The notes: generated by a model not told the origin, from the sequence alone. A DNA stretch of 64,000 bases from Micromonospora sp. MH99 (GCF_021442385.1 NZ_MUZA01000009.1:1-64000); one strand, 5' to 3'. Positions 8,594-17,182 are shown, numbered from the stretch's first letter. Numbers and translations: made by a program.

Positions 8594-11500
8594 GGCCGCA
8601 CCACAGGCACGCGCGGGCCGGACGTGGCGGCGTGCTGCGAGTCGAGCACCATGAGGATGAAGCGGGCGCCCTCCGGGCCGCCGACCGCGCCGCTGAGCAT
8701 CGCCTCGCGTTCCACGTACGCGAGGATCGGCTCCATCAGCTTCTGCACGACCCGTTCCAGCACCTCGTTGAGCAGGATCTCGGTGAGGAACCCCTGGAGC
8801 AGGTCACGGGACGCGGCTTCGACGATCTGCCGGGTGACCCGGCGCACCACGTACCCCCGGGCTGCGCGCAGCCCCGCGCGGACGCCGAAACGCAGCGCGA
8901 CCCGGCCGCCGCGCACGGCCGCGCCGCCGATGGTGCCGGCCTCCGGGATCAGCGACAGGGCCAGCCCGAGGTACGCGGCGAACAGCTCGACCTCGACCTC
9001 GGTGCGGGTGAGCACCAGCTCCGGGTCGAGCATGGAGGAGTAGAGGCGGGACCGCTGGTGGGCGTGCGCCACGTCGACGGCGGCGACGGCCACCCCGACC
9101 ACGAAGCCCAGCGGCGGGCAGAGCAGCGACAGCGCGATGATCCCCACCATGATGGCGAACGCGCTCAGCGCCTCCCGGCCCAGCTCCGTGCTGAACAGGC
9201 TGTCGACGCCCGTGGCGTAGTAGAGGTTGCCGCCGAAGAACTCGCCGAGCTGCTGGTGCGTGACCAGGTGGATGCCCTGCAACGCGAACCGTCCGCCGGC
9301 GATGGTGGCCGACGGGATGTGCTCGCTGATCCGGCTGGACCGGAAGGCGAAGTGCGCGTCGGTGCGGGCCCGGCCCAGCATCTCGGTGTTGTTGCGCCGC
9401 ATGTCCTGCAGCACCCGCCACAACTCGTCGCGGATTGCCGACCGGTTTGCGGCGAAGCGGGCCAGCACGTCGGGCAGGTCGGTGATCTGCTTGACCAGCG
9501 GGTCGACGCCCTCGGCCTCGCCGCGCTGAATGACCAGCGCCTGTTCGATCTCGGCGAGGGTCCACAGCACCGCGTGGGAGTCGCGGATGCGCGTGACGCC
9601 GTCGCGTTCGACGATCTCACCGGCCGCGCCGGGGCTGGTCAGGGCGGCCTCGGTGGCCAGGAACGCGGTGGAGATGGCGCGGGCCGCGCCGTACCAGGCG
9701 GTGGACGGGTTGGCCATGCTCACCGTGGCGAGGACGCCACCGCCGGCGTCGGTGTGCTGGGCCGTCCACCGGGCCGCCTCGTGCCGGCGCAGCCGCTCGC
9801 GCAGCCCCTGCAGTTCGGCGTAGTCGGTGAGCTGGGAGACGATCAACCGCTCGAAGATCGGCGCGTACCTGTCGAAGTTGGCGATCCGCGCGTTGATGCC
9901 GCTCTGCGAGCTGAGCAGCAGTTGCACGAGCATGGCCTGGCTGCCGACGATGAACAGCTGCCCCACCGCTGCCTTGACGGCCGGGCTGAGCGCCTGGACG
10001 AAGTGCAGGTTCCAGGAGGCGGACGTGTCGATCCAGCCGCCCTGGACGCGGGCGAAGTGCTCGGGCTGGCTGTAACGGCGCATGACCAGTTGGGCGAGGT
10101 GGTCCAGGCGGGGCACCACGCCGGCCAGGTGGCGCAGGAACTGCACGGCCGGCGAGGCGACCGGCCGGAAGTCCAGCGGACCGAGGCGGCCGGAGCCCTC
10201 GGGGACGGGTCGGGTGAACGCCTCGCGTTCGGCCGCTCCGACGAGCAGGCTGATCGCCGCGGCCCGGCCGCGCAGCACGGCGGCGGCCTGGAGACAGAAG
10301 TTCGCCGGGTAGCGGCACGGCTCACCCATCTGCAGCCGGAACGCGATGTCGTCCATCAACCGACGCAGCTCGTCGCCGTCCGGCCCGAGGGCGGCCAGCT
10401 CCGGCTCCCCGTTGAACGACGCACACGCGGGCATCGTCGAGTGCCCGCCGCCGACGACGGGGAACCGGCTGCCCTCGGCGCCGGCCGGCGCGCTCGGGCT
10501 GCTCGGGTCGAAGACGAACCCGCCCCGCCGGCCACTGCCGCTGCCGTCCCCGGTGCCGCCGGCGCCACCGCCCGCACCCGGGCCGCCGGGACCGCCCGAC
10601 CCAGTGCCGGTGCCGGTGCCAGTGCCCGTGCCGGTACCCGTGCCCGTGCCGGTACCCGTGCCGGTGCCCGTGCTGGTGCCGCCGCCGGGTGGCGCGTTCG
10701 GGTCCGGCGGGGCCGCCGGGTGCTGCTCGACGGTGATCGGCAGCAGGTTTGCCGTACCGGTCCAGTGCAGGGTGGCGTCGGTCTCCTCGGTGCCGACCAG
10801 CAGCAGCGACACCCCGCCGATGCTGACCACCACCAGGCACGTCGGCGTCGCCCCGCCCACCGAGGCGAGGATCGCGTCGACCCGCCGGGTCACCTCCGCG
10901 TCGACGGCCCGCTCGATCTGCGCCTGGTACTCCTCGACGCTGGTGGTCTCGCCGCGCGGCGAGGCGGTTCGCAGCCGCTGCCGGATGTCGGCGCTCAGCT
11001 CCTCGTCCACCATGGCGACCAGGGCGCTCCGGTCGGCGACCGGCCGTCGCTGCACCGTTCCGGGCTGCGGGCTGGGCACCCGCTCCTCCACCTCGAAGTG
11101 CGGCTGCGGGGTGGCCCGGAACACCGTCTCGCCGAACCGCTCGAAGGTCAGGACCGACAGTGGCGTGGTGGTCACCATGATCGCCCAGACTGGGCGGCCG
11201 TCCGAGCCGACCACGCGTGCGATCACTCCCTGCGGGGTGCCCGACGGCAGGCCACCGTGCTGGCGTACCGCCTCGCGGGCCAGCTCGGCGAAGTGATCGG
11301 CCAGGTAGGTGGCTGGTCGCAGCAGCCACTGGTAGGTCACCGGGGGCGACTCGTCGCCGTCCACCGGCACCTCGGCCGCGTCACCACCGTCGTCGTAGGA
11401 CGGCACCCGGTAGACCGCGAGGAGGTGCCGCATCCGCTGCGGGTCGAACAGCTCGGTAGCCGGTCGGCTCAGCGGTGCGGCCACCCCGGCGGGCAGCCCC

Positions 11501-11793
11501 GGGTCCAGCCGCGCCGCGCCGACCACCTCGTCGATGCGCCGGCGCAGCCGGGCCTCGAAGGCCCGCCGATCGTCCGGGGACACCCGCTCGGCTGCCGCGC
11601 CGGTCCACCGGAAGTCCGGCGCCGCGGCGCGTACCTCCAGATAGCCGCCGCGCGGCGCGACCACCTCCTGCCGGGAGCGTTCCAGGGCGCGGGCCAGGGC
11701 CGCGGCGAGCGCGTCGGTCACGACCGCCGGCCGCTCGGTCACCGACCGGGCGTCCAGCCGGATCCGCACCGGCACGTGCACGGAGATGGCCAC
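8590..11793 (-). CDS. 1067-aa protein in the tape-measure slot, with Thr-Gly repeat linker
   Basis: Long protein starting at GTG 11793, two bases after the 84-aa gene. Residues 1-360 form one block that includes a hydrophobic strand pair around residue 320. Residues about 373-398 are a run of Thr-Gly pairs followed by a Gly-rich stretch to about 425. The remainder is mainly helical with a strongly hydrophobic segment near residues 880-915 (AFAIMVGIIALSLL, then GFVVGVAVAAV) and a Gly/Ala/Arg-rich helix pair after it. Position equals P2 gpT, and a hydrophobic C-terminal part is common in tape measures, but the bipartite layout with a flexible linker also fits a cargo or pore protein. No enzymatic motif is recognised. 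Confidence 0.55.
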   Translation of the reverse strand: MAISVHVPVRIRLDARSVTERPAVVTDALAAALARALERSRQEVVAPRGGYLEVRAAAPDFRWTGAAAERVSPDDRRAFEARLRRRIDEVVGAARLDPGLPAGVAAPLSRPATELFDPQRMRHLLAVYRVPSYDDGGDAAEVPVDGDESPPVTYQWLLRPATYLADHFAELAREAVRQHGGLPSGTPQGVIARVVGSDGRPVWAIMVTTTPLSVLTFERFGETVFRATPQPHFEVEERVPSPQPGTVQRRPVADRSALVAMVDEELSADIRQRLRTASPRGETTSVEEYQAQIERAVDAEVTRRVDAILASVGGATPTCLVVVSIGGVSLLLVGTEETDATLHWTGTANLLPITVEQHPAAPPDPNAPPGGGTSTGTGTGTGTGTGTGTGTGTGTGTGSGGPGGPGAGGGAGGTGDGSGSGRRGGFVFDPSSPSAPAGAEGSRFPVVGGGHSTMPACASFNGEPELAALGPDGDELRRLMDDIAFRLQMGEPCRYPANFCLQAAAVLRGRAAAISLLVGAAEREAFTRPVPEGSGRLGPLDFRPVASPAVQFLRHLAGVVPRLDHLAQLVMRRYSQPEHFARVQGGWIDTSASWNLHFVQALSPAVKAAVGQLFIVGSQAMLVQLLLSSQSGINARIANFDRYAPIFERLIVSQLTDYAELQGLRERLRRHEAARWTAQHTDAGGGVLATVSMANPSTAWYGAARAISTAFLATEAALTSPGAAGEIVERDGVTRIRDSHAVLWTLAEIEQALVIQRGEAEGVDPLVKQITDLPDVLARFAANRSAIRDELWRVLQDMRRNNTEMLGRARTDAHFAFRSSRISEHIPSATIAGGRFALQGIHLVTHQQLGEFFGGNLYYATGVDSLFSTELGREALSAFAIMVGIIALSLLCPPLGFVVGVAVAAVDVAHAHQRSRLYSSMLDPELVLTRTEVEVELFAAYLGLALSLIPEAGTIGGAAVRGGRVALRFGVRAGLRAARGYVVRRVTRQIVEAASRDLLQGFLTEILLNEVLERVVQKLMEPILAYVEREAMLSGAVGGPEGARFILMVLDSQHAATSGPRVPVVRP
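10600..10680. repeat. Short tandem repeat coding for Thr-Gly pairs
   Basis: A 6-bp repeat (GTGCCG/GTGCCC with some GTACCC) runs in frame through the 1067-aa gene and encodes about 12 Thr-Gly dipeptides. Such tracts are prone to slippage, so copy number may vary between strains. Confidence 0.7.
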
Positions 11794-11795
11794 CG

Positions 11796-12050
11796 TCAGA
11801 ACCGCCCGTCCAGGTGCTCGGCGAGGCGGGCCAGCGCGAGGTCGGCGAGCGCGTCGGCGTCGAGGGCGCCGCCGGCCGCGACCACCTCGATCTCCACCGG
11901 GAAGTGGTACGCGATGACCGCGCGGTCGTCCTCGGCCACCTGCTCGGCCTCCGCCTCGCTGCCGGCCGCCGGCAGCACCAGCTCACCCGCGTGCACCAGG
12001 GCCAGCCCGGTACGGGTGACCCGGGCGGCGCGGCCAGCTCCGGTCGCCAT
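11796..12050 (-). CDS. 84-aa protein in the gpE (tail assembly) slot
   Basis: Short ORF with a good start (ATG 12050, GGAGG six bases upstream) between tube and tape-measure slots, where P2 carries the 91-aa gpE. It contains the word GLALVHAGELVLP, resembling a conserved motif seen near the C-termini of phage tape-measure proteins, and ends in an acidic/Ala-rich helix (DALADLALARLAEHL). P2 gpE makes a -1 frameshift product; I found no convincing slippery site here. Role in tail assembly or tape-measure chaperoning is inference from position. Confidence 0.6.
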   Translation of the reverse strand: MATGAGRAARVTRTGLALVHAGELVLPAAGSEAEAEQVAEDDRAVIAYHFPVEIEVVAAGGALDADALADLALARLAEHLDGRF

Positions 12051-12078
12051 CTGCTACCTCCGGTTCCTCGTCGGTGGG

Positions 12079-12507
12079 TTACGGCAGGACGGACGGGTCG
12101 CCGGTCTTCGGGTCGACCGAGGCGGCCAGGCTGAAGCCGCTGAAGGTCGCCGCCGGGGCGCCGGAGATGGTGGCGGTGGTGGGTGTCGCGCTGGTGATCA
12201 GGCAGTCCCGCAGCACGAAGGACGAGAACGCCCAGTCGTCGCCGGTGTGCTCCAGCAGGGCGATGTCGAACAGCTCGCCGTCGAGCGCCAGCTTGGTGAG
12301 CCGGCCGGCCACGTCCCCGATCGCCTTGACGGTCATCGTGAAGTTCATCGACACCGGCGCGTGGATGACGCCCATGTGGGTCACTTCGCACGAGTGCAGC
12401 GCCTCGACGTTGAGCGAGAAGGACGGGCTGAACGAGTCGATCGGGCTGATCAACACCGTCTCGGTGCCCTTGGTGTACTGCACCGCGAGGCGGGTCTTCC
12501 ACTCCAT
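12079..12507 (-). CDS. Tail tube protein of injection system
   Basis: 142 aa, ATG 12507, with a GGAGGA site that overlaps the end of the sheath gene; the sheath stop is 16 bases upstream. The sequence is almost all beta-strand (TRLAVQYTKG, VSMNFTMTVKAIGD, ATISGAPAATFSGFSL), as expected of the FII/gp19-type inner tube that hexamerises inside the sheath. Sheath followed by tube is the universal order of contractile tails. P2 FII is 172 aa, so this is slightly short. Family call is by context and composition more than by motif. Confidence 0.75.
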   Translation of the reverse strand: MEWKTRLAVQYTKGTETVLISPIDSFSPSFSLNVEALHSCEVTHMGVIHAPVSMNFTMTVKAIGDVAGRLTKLALDGELFDIALLEHTGDDWAFSSFVLRDCLITSATPTTATISGAPAATFSGFSLAASVDPKTGDPSVLP

Positions 12508-12523
12508 GGTCTGGTTCCTCCGG

Positions 12524-13693
12524 TCAGAACTTGGCCACGAGCGTGACCAGCAGGCGGCTCACGGCCGGGCCGTACGTGACGGTGACGACCAGGTCGACGG
12601 TGCGGTCGGCCCGGGCGGCGGTGACGATCGAGGTGTCGGTGGCGGTACGGGCCACCTCGGGGATGGTGAGGATGTCGAGCACCGGGATCTCGACGCGGTA
12701 GTCGTCGATCACCGCCTGCCGCTTGAGCGGGCCGAGGATGCCGTCCACCTGGGTCTTGAGCAGGGTCATGCCCGGCTTGGTGATGCGGGCGTCGCCGACC
12801 AGGCCGATGAGACCGGCGCGGAGCATGAACTCGATCGCATCGAGGGTGCGGACCAGATCGACGTGCAGCAGGCTCGCGTCTGTGGTGAACAGCCGCCCGT
12901 CGGCGAAGTGCAGGCTCTCGCCGGTGATCAGCGTCGGGTCGATGATCGGGGTGAGGTTGGCCTCGGAGAGGCCCTTGATCTCGGCCGGGCTGTACTGCTT
13001 GGCAACCGGGATGGCCACCCCACGGATCTTCTTCAGCACGATGCTGTGGTGCACCGGCAGGCCGGCCACGGCCGCCATCGCGGCGGTGGCGGCATCACCG
13101 TCGGCGCCCCGGGCGGCGATCATCACCATCCGGCTGGTGCTGCTCTTGAGCGGGTTCGCCGCGGTGGTGATGTCGGCGACGTAGCCGGGGCTCTTCTCGG
13201 TCGCCGGGTTGACCATGGCGAAGCCGATCCGCCGCTGGCCGGCGGCCGACATCGTCTCGACGTGCGCCTTGAGCGCCTGCAACCCGGTGGGCGCTCCGGC
13301 TCCGGCCGGGTTGCCGACTGTCGACTCGTTGGCCAGCGACACCATTGTCACGTCGTCGGCGGCCTCCAGACCACCGAGCGCGGCGGCGTAGTCGTCGCCG
13401 GCAACCTTGACCCCGTACACCTTCGCCGGCCGTGGGTCCTGCAGGAACGCCAGTTCCAGCGAGTTGTAGAGGGCGTTGCGGACCACGTTGCCGGCCTGCC
13501 GGCGGGCGAAGTTGGTGACCGCGTCGTCCAGGGTCTCGATCCGGACCGGCGTGTTCGCCGCTGCGGAGCCGCCGTCGGCCGTGGACGGCGCCTTGCCCAC
13601 CACGGCGATGACGCCCGGCGAGCGCTGGGCCAGCGGCGCCGGTGGCGGCACGATCCGGACCTCGATGAACGGGAATGCTGCTGTCGGTGCCAC
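12524..13693 (-). CDS. Contractile tail sheath protein
   Basis: 389 aa, close to P2 FI (396 aa). Diagnostic words are SPGVIAVVGKAP near the N-terminus (the sheath N-terminal strand region), AYNSLELAFLQDPRPAKVYGVKV-like spacing in the middle, and a C-terminal domain with RTLDAIEFMLRAGLIGLVGDARI, TQVDGILGPLKRQAVIDDYRVEI and VDLVVTVTYGPAVSRLLVTLVAKF, the strand that augments the neighbouring subunit's sheet. GTG at 13693 has GGGAGGA five bases upstream, which excludes the longer frame to 13831. The sheath is the motor that contracts to drive the tube. Confidence 0.88.
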   Translation of the reverse strand: MAPTAAFPFIEVRIVPPPAPLAQRSPGVIAVVGKAPSTADGGSAAANTPVRIETLDDAVTNFARRQAGNVVRNALYNSLELAFLQDPRPAKVYGVKVAGDDYAAALGGLEAADDVTMVSLANESTVGNPAGAGAPTGLQALKAHVETMSAAGQRRIGFAMVNPATEKSPGYVADITTAANPLKSSTSRMVMIAARGADGDAATAAMAAVAGLPVHHSIVLKKIRGVAIPVAKQYSPAEIKGLSEANLTPIIDPTLITGESLHFADGRLFTTDASLLHVDLVRTLDAIEFMLRAGLIGLVGDARITKPGMTLLKTQVDGILGPLKRQAVIDDYRVEIPVLDILTIPEVARTATDTSIVTAARADRTVDLVVTVTYGPAVSRLLVTLVAKF

Positions 13694-13730
13694 GGGTCCT
13701 CCCGGACGAAGTTGCTGCTGGTCTGGGTTC

Positions 13731-14672
13731 TCAGGTCGGCACGGCGGCCAGTCCGATGCCGCTGCGGGCGAGCCACTGGCCGGCGCGGGCGAACCGGGTG
13801 GCCCGCTTCTGCGCGGCGGTGCCGGCGTCACCGCCGGGCCAACCGTCGTCGTCGAACGTCTCGATGGGGACCACCCAGACGGCGACCACCCGGTGCCGCC
13901 GCCGGACGTCGTCGGGTGCGGGCACGTCCAGGCCCAACTCCTCGGCGCGGGCCCGGACCAGCCGCGTCTCGACGAGCAGGTCGGCGAGGGAGAAGCCTCG
14001 GTCGCGGATCAGCACGGCGGCGGCGAACGGCAGTGGACGGGGGGTGGGCGGCGTGGCCGGTGGCGCCGCGTAGCGCAGCCGCACCGTGGCGCCGGCGGTC
14101 TGCCCGCGCATCCGCGCCACCAGGTCGCCCGCGTTCGCGGCGCCGACGCCGGCGAGCAGCCGGTCCAGGTGCGCGTCGGTGAACGCGGCCGGCTGGTGCA
14201 GGCCGGCGCGCAGCCGGGCCACCAGTCGGGTGCGCCGCTCGGTCTCCAACAGCGCCGGGTCGGTCGGCAACGCGCCGAGGTCGGCGATGATCTGCGGGTC
14301 GACGTCGAAGGCCGGCACCGCCACGTCGAGGTCCTCGACCCGGTCCCGGGCCAGGCTCGTGCGCACCACCAGGCTGCCCCGCCAGAGCGCGTCGATACGC
14401 AGCGCCGACCCGCCGAGGCCGTGCAGCCGGACGCGCAGCTCGGTACGGGTGGTGCCGCCGGAGCCCAGCCACTCCCCCTCGGCCAGCGTCGCGGGCGCGG
14501 CGGCGAAGCCGAGGGTCAGCTCGTCGAAGACCGCCGCGTACGGGGGCGCGACAGGCATCGCCTCGGTGTCGTACGCGGCCTCGACCAGGTGGGCCAGCGA
14601 CGCGTCGTCGAAGACGGCGGCGCGGGTGCCCGGATCGGCCAACCGCACCAGCACCCCGTCGACGAAGTCCAC
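13731..14672 (-). CDS. Unknown 313-aa protein heading the injection-system cluster
   Basis: First gene of the cluster on the minus strand, 37 bases upstream of the sheath. GTG at 14672 has GGGGAGG eight bases upstream; an alternative GTG at 14723 has no site. The protein is acidic with mixed alpha/beta words (LRIDALWRGSLVVRTSL, PQIIADLGALPTDPALLETERR), a Pro-rich stretch near residue 225, and VVAVWVVPIETFDDDGWPGG near the C-terminus. It does not resemble the DUF4255 terminator or AAA ATPase of Afp-type systems. A head-proximal tail completion role is a guess from position. Confidence 0.55.
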   Translation of the reverse strand: MDFVDGVLVRLADPGTRAAVFDDASLAHLVEAAYDTEAMPVAPPYAAVFDELTLGFAAAPATLAEGEWLGSGGTTRTELRVRLHGLGGSALRIDALWRGSLVVRTSLARDRVEDLDVAVPAFDVDPQIIADLGALPTDPALLETERRTRLVARLRAGLHQPAAFTDAHLDRLLAGVGAANAGDLVARMRGQTAGATVRLRYAAPPATPPTPRPLPFAAAVLIRDRGFSLADLLVETRLVRARAEELGLDVPAPDDVRRRHRVVAVWVVPIETFDDDGWPGGDAGTAAQKRATRFARAGQWLARSGIGLAAVPT

Positions 14673-14999
14673 CGCACCGGCCTCCCCGCTGCCCCGGCCA
14701 GGGCACGCCGCCCGGCTGGGCACGAGGATCGCGAAGGGGCCGTCACGCGAGCGTCACCACCACCGTCACCGCGCCCGGACGCGGCCCGGACTGTCGGGAA
14801 CTGAGCACCCGCACAGTCGGGGCCGGCTGTTTGCGCCCAGGGCGTCCTCGGGCTGGCGTGGTCCCGGCGGGAGGCGCGACCCCGGCGCACGGCGCTGTCC
14901 GGCCCCGGTCACTCGTGCGAGCGGGCCGTCACCGACCGCGCCGATCCGGCCGGGGCGACGCCTCGAGGGCCGACCGCGACCGGCCGGCCCTCGGGTCGG
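14673..14999. other. Intergenic stretch upstream of the injection-system cluster
   Basis: No credible gene. It must carry the promoter for the minus-strand cluster that begins at 14672; I see no clear -35/-10 pair. The right end holds the ribonuclease gene terminator (14965-14992). A shorter stem (cgctcg-like CACTCGTGCGAGCGG) lies around 14912-14925. Confidence 0.5.
14965..14992 (-). terminator. Hairpin after ribonuclease gene
   Basis: GAGGGCCG at 14965-14972 pairs with CGGCCCTC at 14985-14992. The hairpin begins 8 bases past the minus-strand stop at 15000, with no U-tract, which is usual in actinomycetes. Confidence 0.5.
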
Positions 15000-15449
15000 T
15001 CAGAGCCGGTAGAAGTCGGTGTAGTGGTTGGGCGAGAACCAGGTGACGCCGCTGCTGCGGTTCACCACGATGCGGTACGCGTCGCGGGCGGCGCCCTGGG
15101 TACGCGGGTACACGTCGTACTCGTAGTAGGTGGCGTTGGCGGGCAGTTGACCCTCGTTGTTGTAGAAGCGGCCGCCGGCGAAGTTGGACAGCCCGCCACT
15201 CCAGGAGTACCAGCCGCGGCTGGTCGGGAAGCCCTTGGCGGACCAGCCGGAGCGGGCGGTGCGCGCGTCCGCGCAGCGGCTGACGGTGCAGGAGCTGTAG
15301 ACCGCCGCCGACGCGGAGTCGGTCAACCGGGGGGCCACCACGGACGGGCCGACCAGCGCGGCGGCGATCATGGTGAGGAGCAGGGCGAGGGTGGTGGTAC
15401 GCCGGCGGATCGCGCCGAGCGTGGCCAGCGGGGACACGAGGGTGGACAC
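15000..15449 (-). CDS. Secreted guanyl-specific ribonuclease (RNase T1/Sa family)
   Basis: 149 aa with a Sec signal: basic RRR, a hydrophobic core (LALLLTMIAAALVG) and a likely cleavage after ASA-A. The mature part of about 100 aa matches RNase Sa/barnase-type folds: YYEYDVYP supplies the general base Glu, YRIVV the Arg, and the C-terminal NHYTDFYRL the catalytic His. Two Cys near the mature N-terminus (SSCTVSRCAD) could form a disulphide. The GTG at 15449 is preferred because GGAGG lies six bases upstream; ATG at 15476 lacks a site. It cleaves RNA after guanosine outside the cell. No barstar-like inhibitor gene is adjacent. Confidence 0.85.
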   Translation of the reverse strand: MSTLVSPLATLGAIRRRTTTLALLLTMIAAALVGPSVVAPRLTDSASAAVYSSCTVSRCADARTARSGWSAKGFPTSRGWYSWSGGLSNFAGGRFYNNEGQLPANATYYEYDVYPRTQGAARDAYRIVVNRSSGVTWFSPNHYTDFYRL

Positions 15450-15704
15450 AGGCTGCCTCCAGACCATCCGATCCATCGATCCGCGTGATTGGCGGACCGG
15501 ACTCAGTCTCGCCCGTGCGGGCCGTCAGCGACAGCCCGCGCACCTCAACTGCTCCACAATGATCGGTGAACCCCGGACGATGACCCCGCGGGCGCACCCC
15601 GCCCAGACCAGTGCCGACCCAACCGGGGCCATCGGCGCGGCTACGGGCATATCGGTCATTGGTTGTTAGCGTGGCAGGCGGATCGGTGACCGTGAAGGGG
15701 TGCC

Positions 15705-16478
15705 ATGACGGACGCTCCCGAGGAGAGGCCGAGGCCCGCGGACCTGTGGCGTCGGCGGGGCGTACGTGGGCTGACCATCGTCCGAGACGTGAGTGTCCGG
15801 GGTTGGCGGTGGTGGGCACGGACGTGGGATCGGCTGGTGGCGGCACTCCAGGACGAGGCGCCCGTCGGCGCGGGGGCCGGACCGTCCCCACCGGGGCCGC
15901 TCATCGAACAGCGCGACGCGCCCCGGCCGATCGCGGTCCCCGCGCGGGGATACGTCTACTCGTTCTACGTCCGGGCCACGTTCGCCTGGTCCTCACCGGC
16001 CAGCCTGCGCGCCGAGGTGTTGAGCTGGTACGTGCAGTACTTCCAACCGAACGCCGTCCAACGGCTGACCCGGCTCGCCGCCGACGCCGCCCGGGACCTG
16101 CCGCCGCACCGGGCAGCCGACCTGGAGGTGGCGTTGCAGCGGGCGCTCGCCGACGAGCCCGAGTGGCGCTACCAGCGCGGTGACGTCGTCATCACCTGCC
16201 GACCGGACGCCGCCGTCCGGCTCGACGAGCGGATCATGCCGGCGCTGCGGCCGCACGTCGACCGGATGGTGAAACTGGAGTACCAGTTCGACGAGCAGTT
16301 GCGCCGGGCGACGTACGCCGAGGAGCTGAGCCGACGGTGGACGACGCTCCTGGGCGACCACCTCGACGCGGACGCCGACCAGGAGGTGGTCGACGCCCGC
16401 CAGCACCTGCTCGCCGCCCAGCGGGAGGCCGCGCGGTGGATCGGCGAACTTCTTCATCTCCGCGCTACCAAATCTTGA
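15705..16478 (+). CDS. Hypothetical protein, 257 aa
   Basis: ATG 15705 with GAAGGGG upstream. The N-terminus is Arg/Trp-rich (WRRRGVRG, RGWRWWARTW). From about residue 80 there is a conserved-looking core: RGYVYSFYVRATFAWSSPA, then a long helical region with AADAARDLPPHRAADLEVALQRAL and a strand-rich part WRYQRGDVVITCRPDAAVRLD. It has no signal peptide or membrane segment and ends in a helix after the words QREAARWIGELLHL. I do not recognise the family. The core could be a stator or SPFH-like fold, but this is a guess. A TAGCGT hexamer at 15667 may be its promoter. Confidence 0.6.
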   Translation: MTDAPEERPRPADLWRRRGVRGLTIVRDVSVRGWRWWARTWDRLVAALQDEAPVGAGAGPSPPGPLIEQRDAPRPIAVPARGYVYSFYVRATFAWSSPASLRAEVLSWYVQYFQPNAVQRLTRLAADAARDLPPHRAADLEVALQRALADEPEWRYQRGDVVITCRPDAAVRLDERIMPALRPHVDRMVKLEYQFDEQLRRATYAEELSRRWTTLLGDHLDADADQEVVDARQHLLAAQREAARWIGELLHLRATKS

Positions 16479-16557
16479 TCGGGTTGGCATCGACCTTCGT
16501 GCCGATTGTTCCTGATCCGCGCGTTCTGCCATGATCGCCAACGCCGGCCCGGCTGGC

Positions 16558-16563
16558 TAGCAT
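16558..16563 (+). promoter_or_regulatory. Putative -10 (TAGCAT) of the 167-aa membrane protein gene
   Basis: TAGCAT matches the actinobacterial TANNNT -10. Transcription would start near 16570, leaving a leader of about 40 bases that contains the GGGGGAGG ribosome-binding site. No -35 is clear. Confidence 0.35.
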
Positions 16564-16608
16564 CCTCCCGTCCTTCCGCTCGGGGAAGGCACGGGGGAGG
16601 AACACACG

Positions 16609-17112
16609 ATGGAACTCGAACGGAACTGGAAGCCGTACGCCAAGGGCCCCGCACTGCTCGTGCTGGCGGTCGTCCTGGTGTTCTCGCCGGAGATCCTGGC
16701 GGCGATGGGCCGGGAGTTCACCTTCGGCAGCTGGGTCGGCTACGTGATGGCGCTGCTCGCCCTGATCGGCGGGCTGGGCGCGGTGCGGGAGAGCCGCCAG
16801 GCGTTCGCCGTCCGCATCGGTGCGCAGGGCATCACCTGGACCAGGGGCGAGGCGACGGTGGACTTCGCCTGGTCGGACGTGAGCCGGGTGGCGATCGAGA
16901 AGAGGCCCAACGCCGGCAAGCTGGAGAAGCCGAGCATCCTGACCGTCTGGGTCGGCGACCAGACCGAGCGCGCGCTGGCGCCCGACGTCGAGCTGACCGG
17001 CCTGCGCGGCTACCGCATCGCCGACCTGAAGAGCACCAGGCAGTCGCGCGACCAGGTCGCGGCGGCCCTGCGCCAGTACGGCGGCGACCGCTACCCCGCA
17101 CCGGCCAGCTGA
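16609..17112 (+). CDS. Small two-TM membrane protein with PH-like C-terminal domain
   Basis: 167 aa. Two membrane helices lie near residues 14-31 (ALLVLAVVLVFSPEILAA) and 42-60 (VGYVMALLALIGGLGAV), followed by a soluble strand-rich domain of about 100 aa (FAVRIGAQGITWTRGEATVDFAWSDVSRVAI) of the kind seen in bacterial PH-like or DUF membrane proteins. The strong GGGGGAGG site fixes the ATG. Function is unknown. It is followed by another small membrane protein on the same strand, 70 bases away. Confidence 0.65.
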   Translation: MELERNWKPYAKGPALLVLAVVLVFSPEILAAMGREFTFGSWVGYVMALLALIGGLGAVRESRQAFAVRIGAQGITWTRGEATVDFAWSDVSRVAIEKRPNAGKLEKPSILTVWVGDQTERALAPDVELTGLRGYRIADLKSTRQSRDQVAAALRQYGGDRYPAPAS

Positions 17113-17182
17113 CGGCGCCCGCAGCAACTCCTGCACCCGCCAGCTCTTTCACCGCCAGCCCTCTCGCCAGCCGGAGCGACCC

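Noticed and set aside
10600..10680. Possible CRISPR or replication origin repeat
   Set aside because: It is a coding simple repeat within one gene, without spacers or AT-rich region.
8632..12546. 1304-aa plus-strand ORF
   Set aside because: Antisense shadow of the injection-system genes created by high GC third positions; amino acid use is unlike a real protein (Arg, Gly, Gln, His rich).
1..14672. Complete prophage
   Set aside because: Only tail-type genes seen; no head, terminase, integrase or lysis genes in the window. The left side is cut off, so the question stays open.
16337..16534. Small plus-strand ORF overlapping the 3' end of the 257-aa gene
   Set aside because: Overlaps out of frame with no ribosome-binding site and Arg/Pro-rich content.
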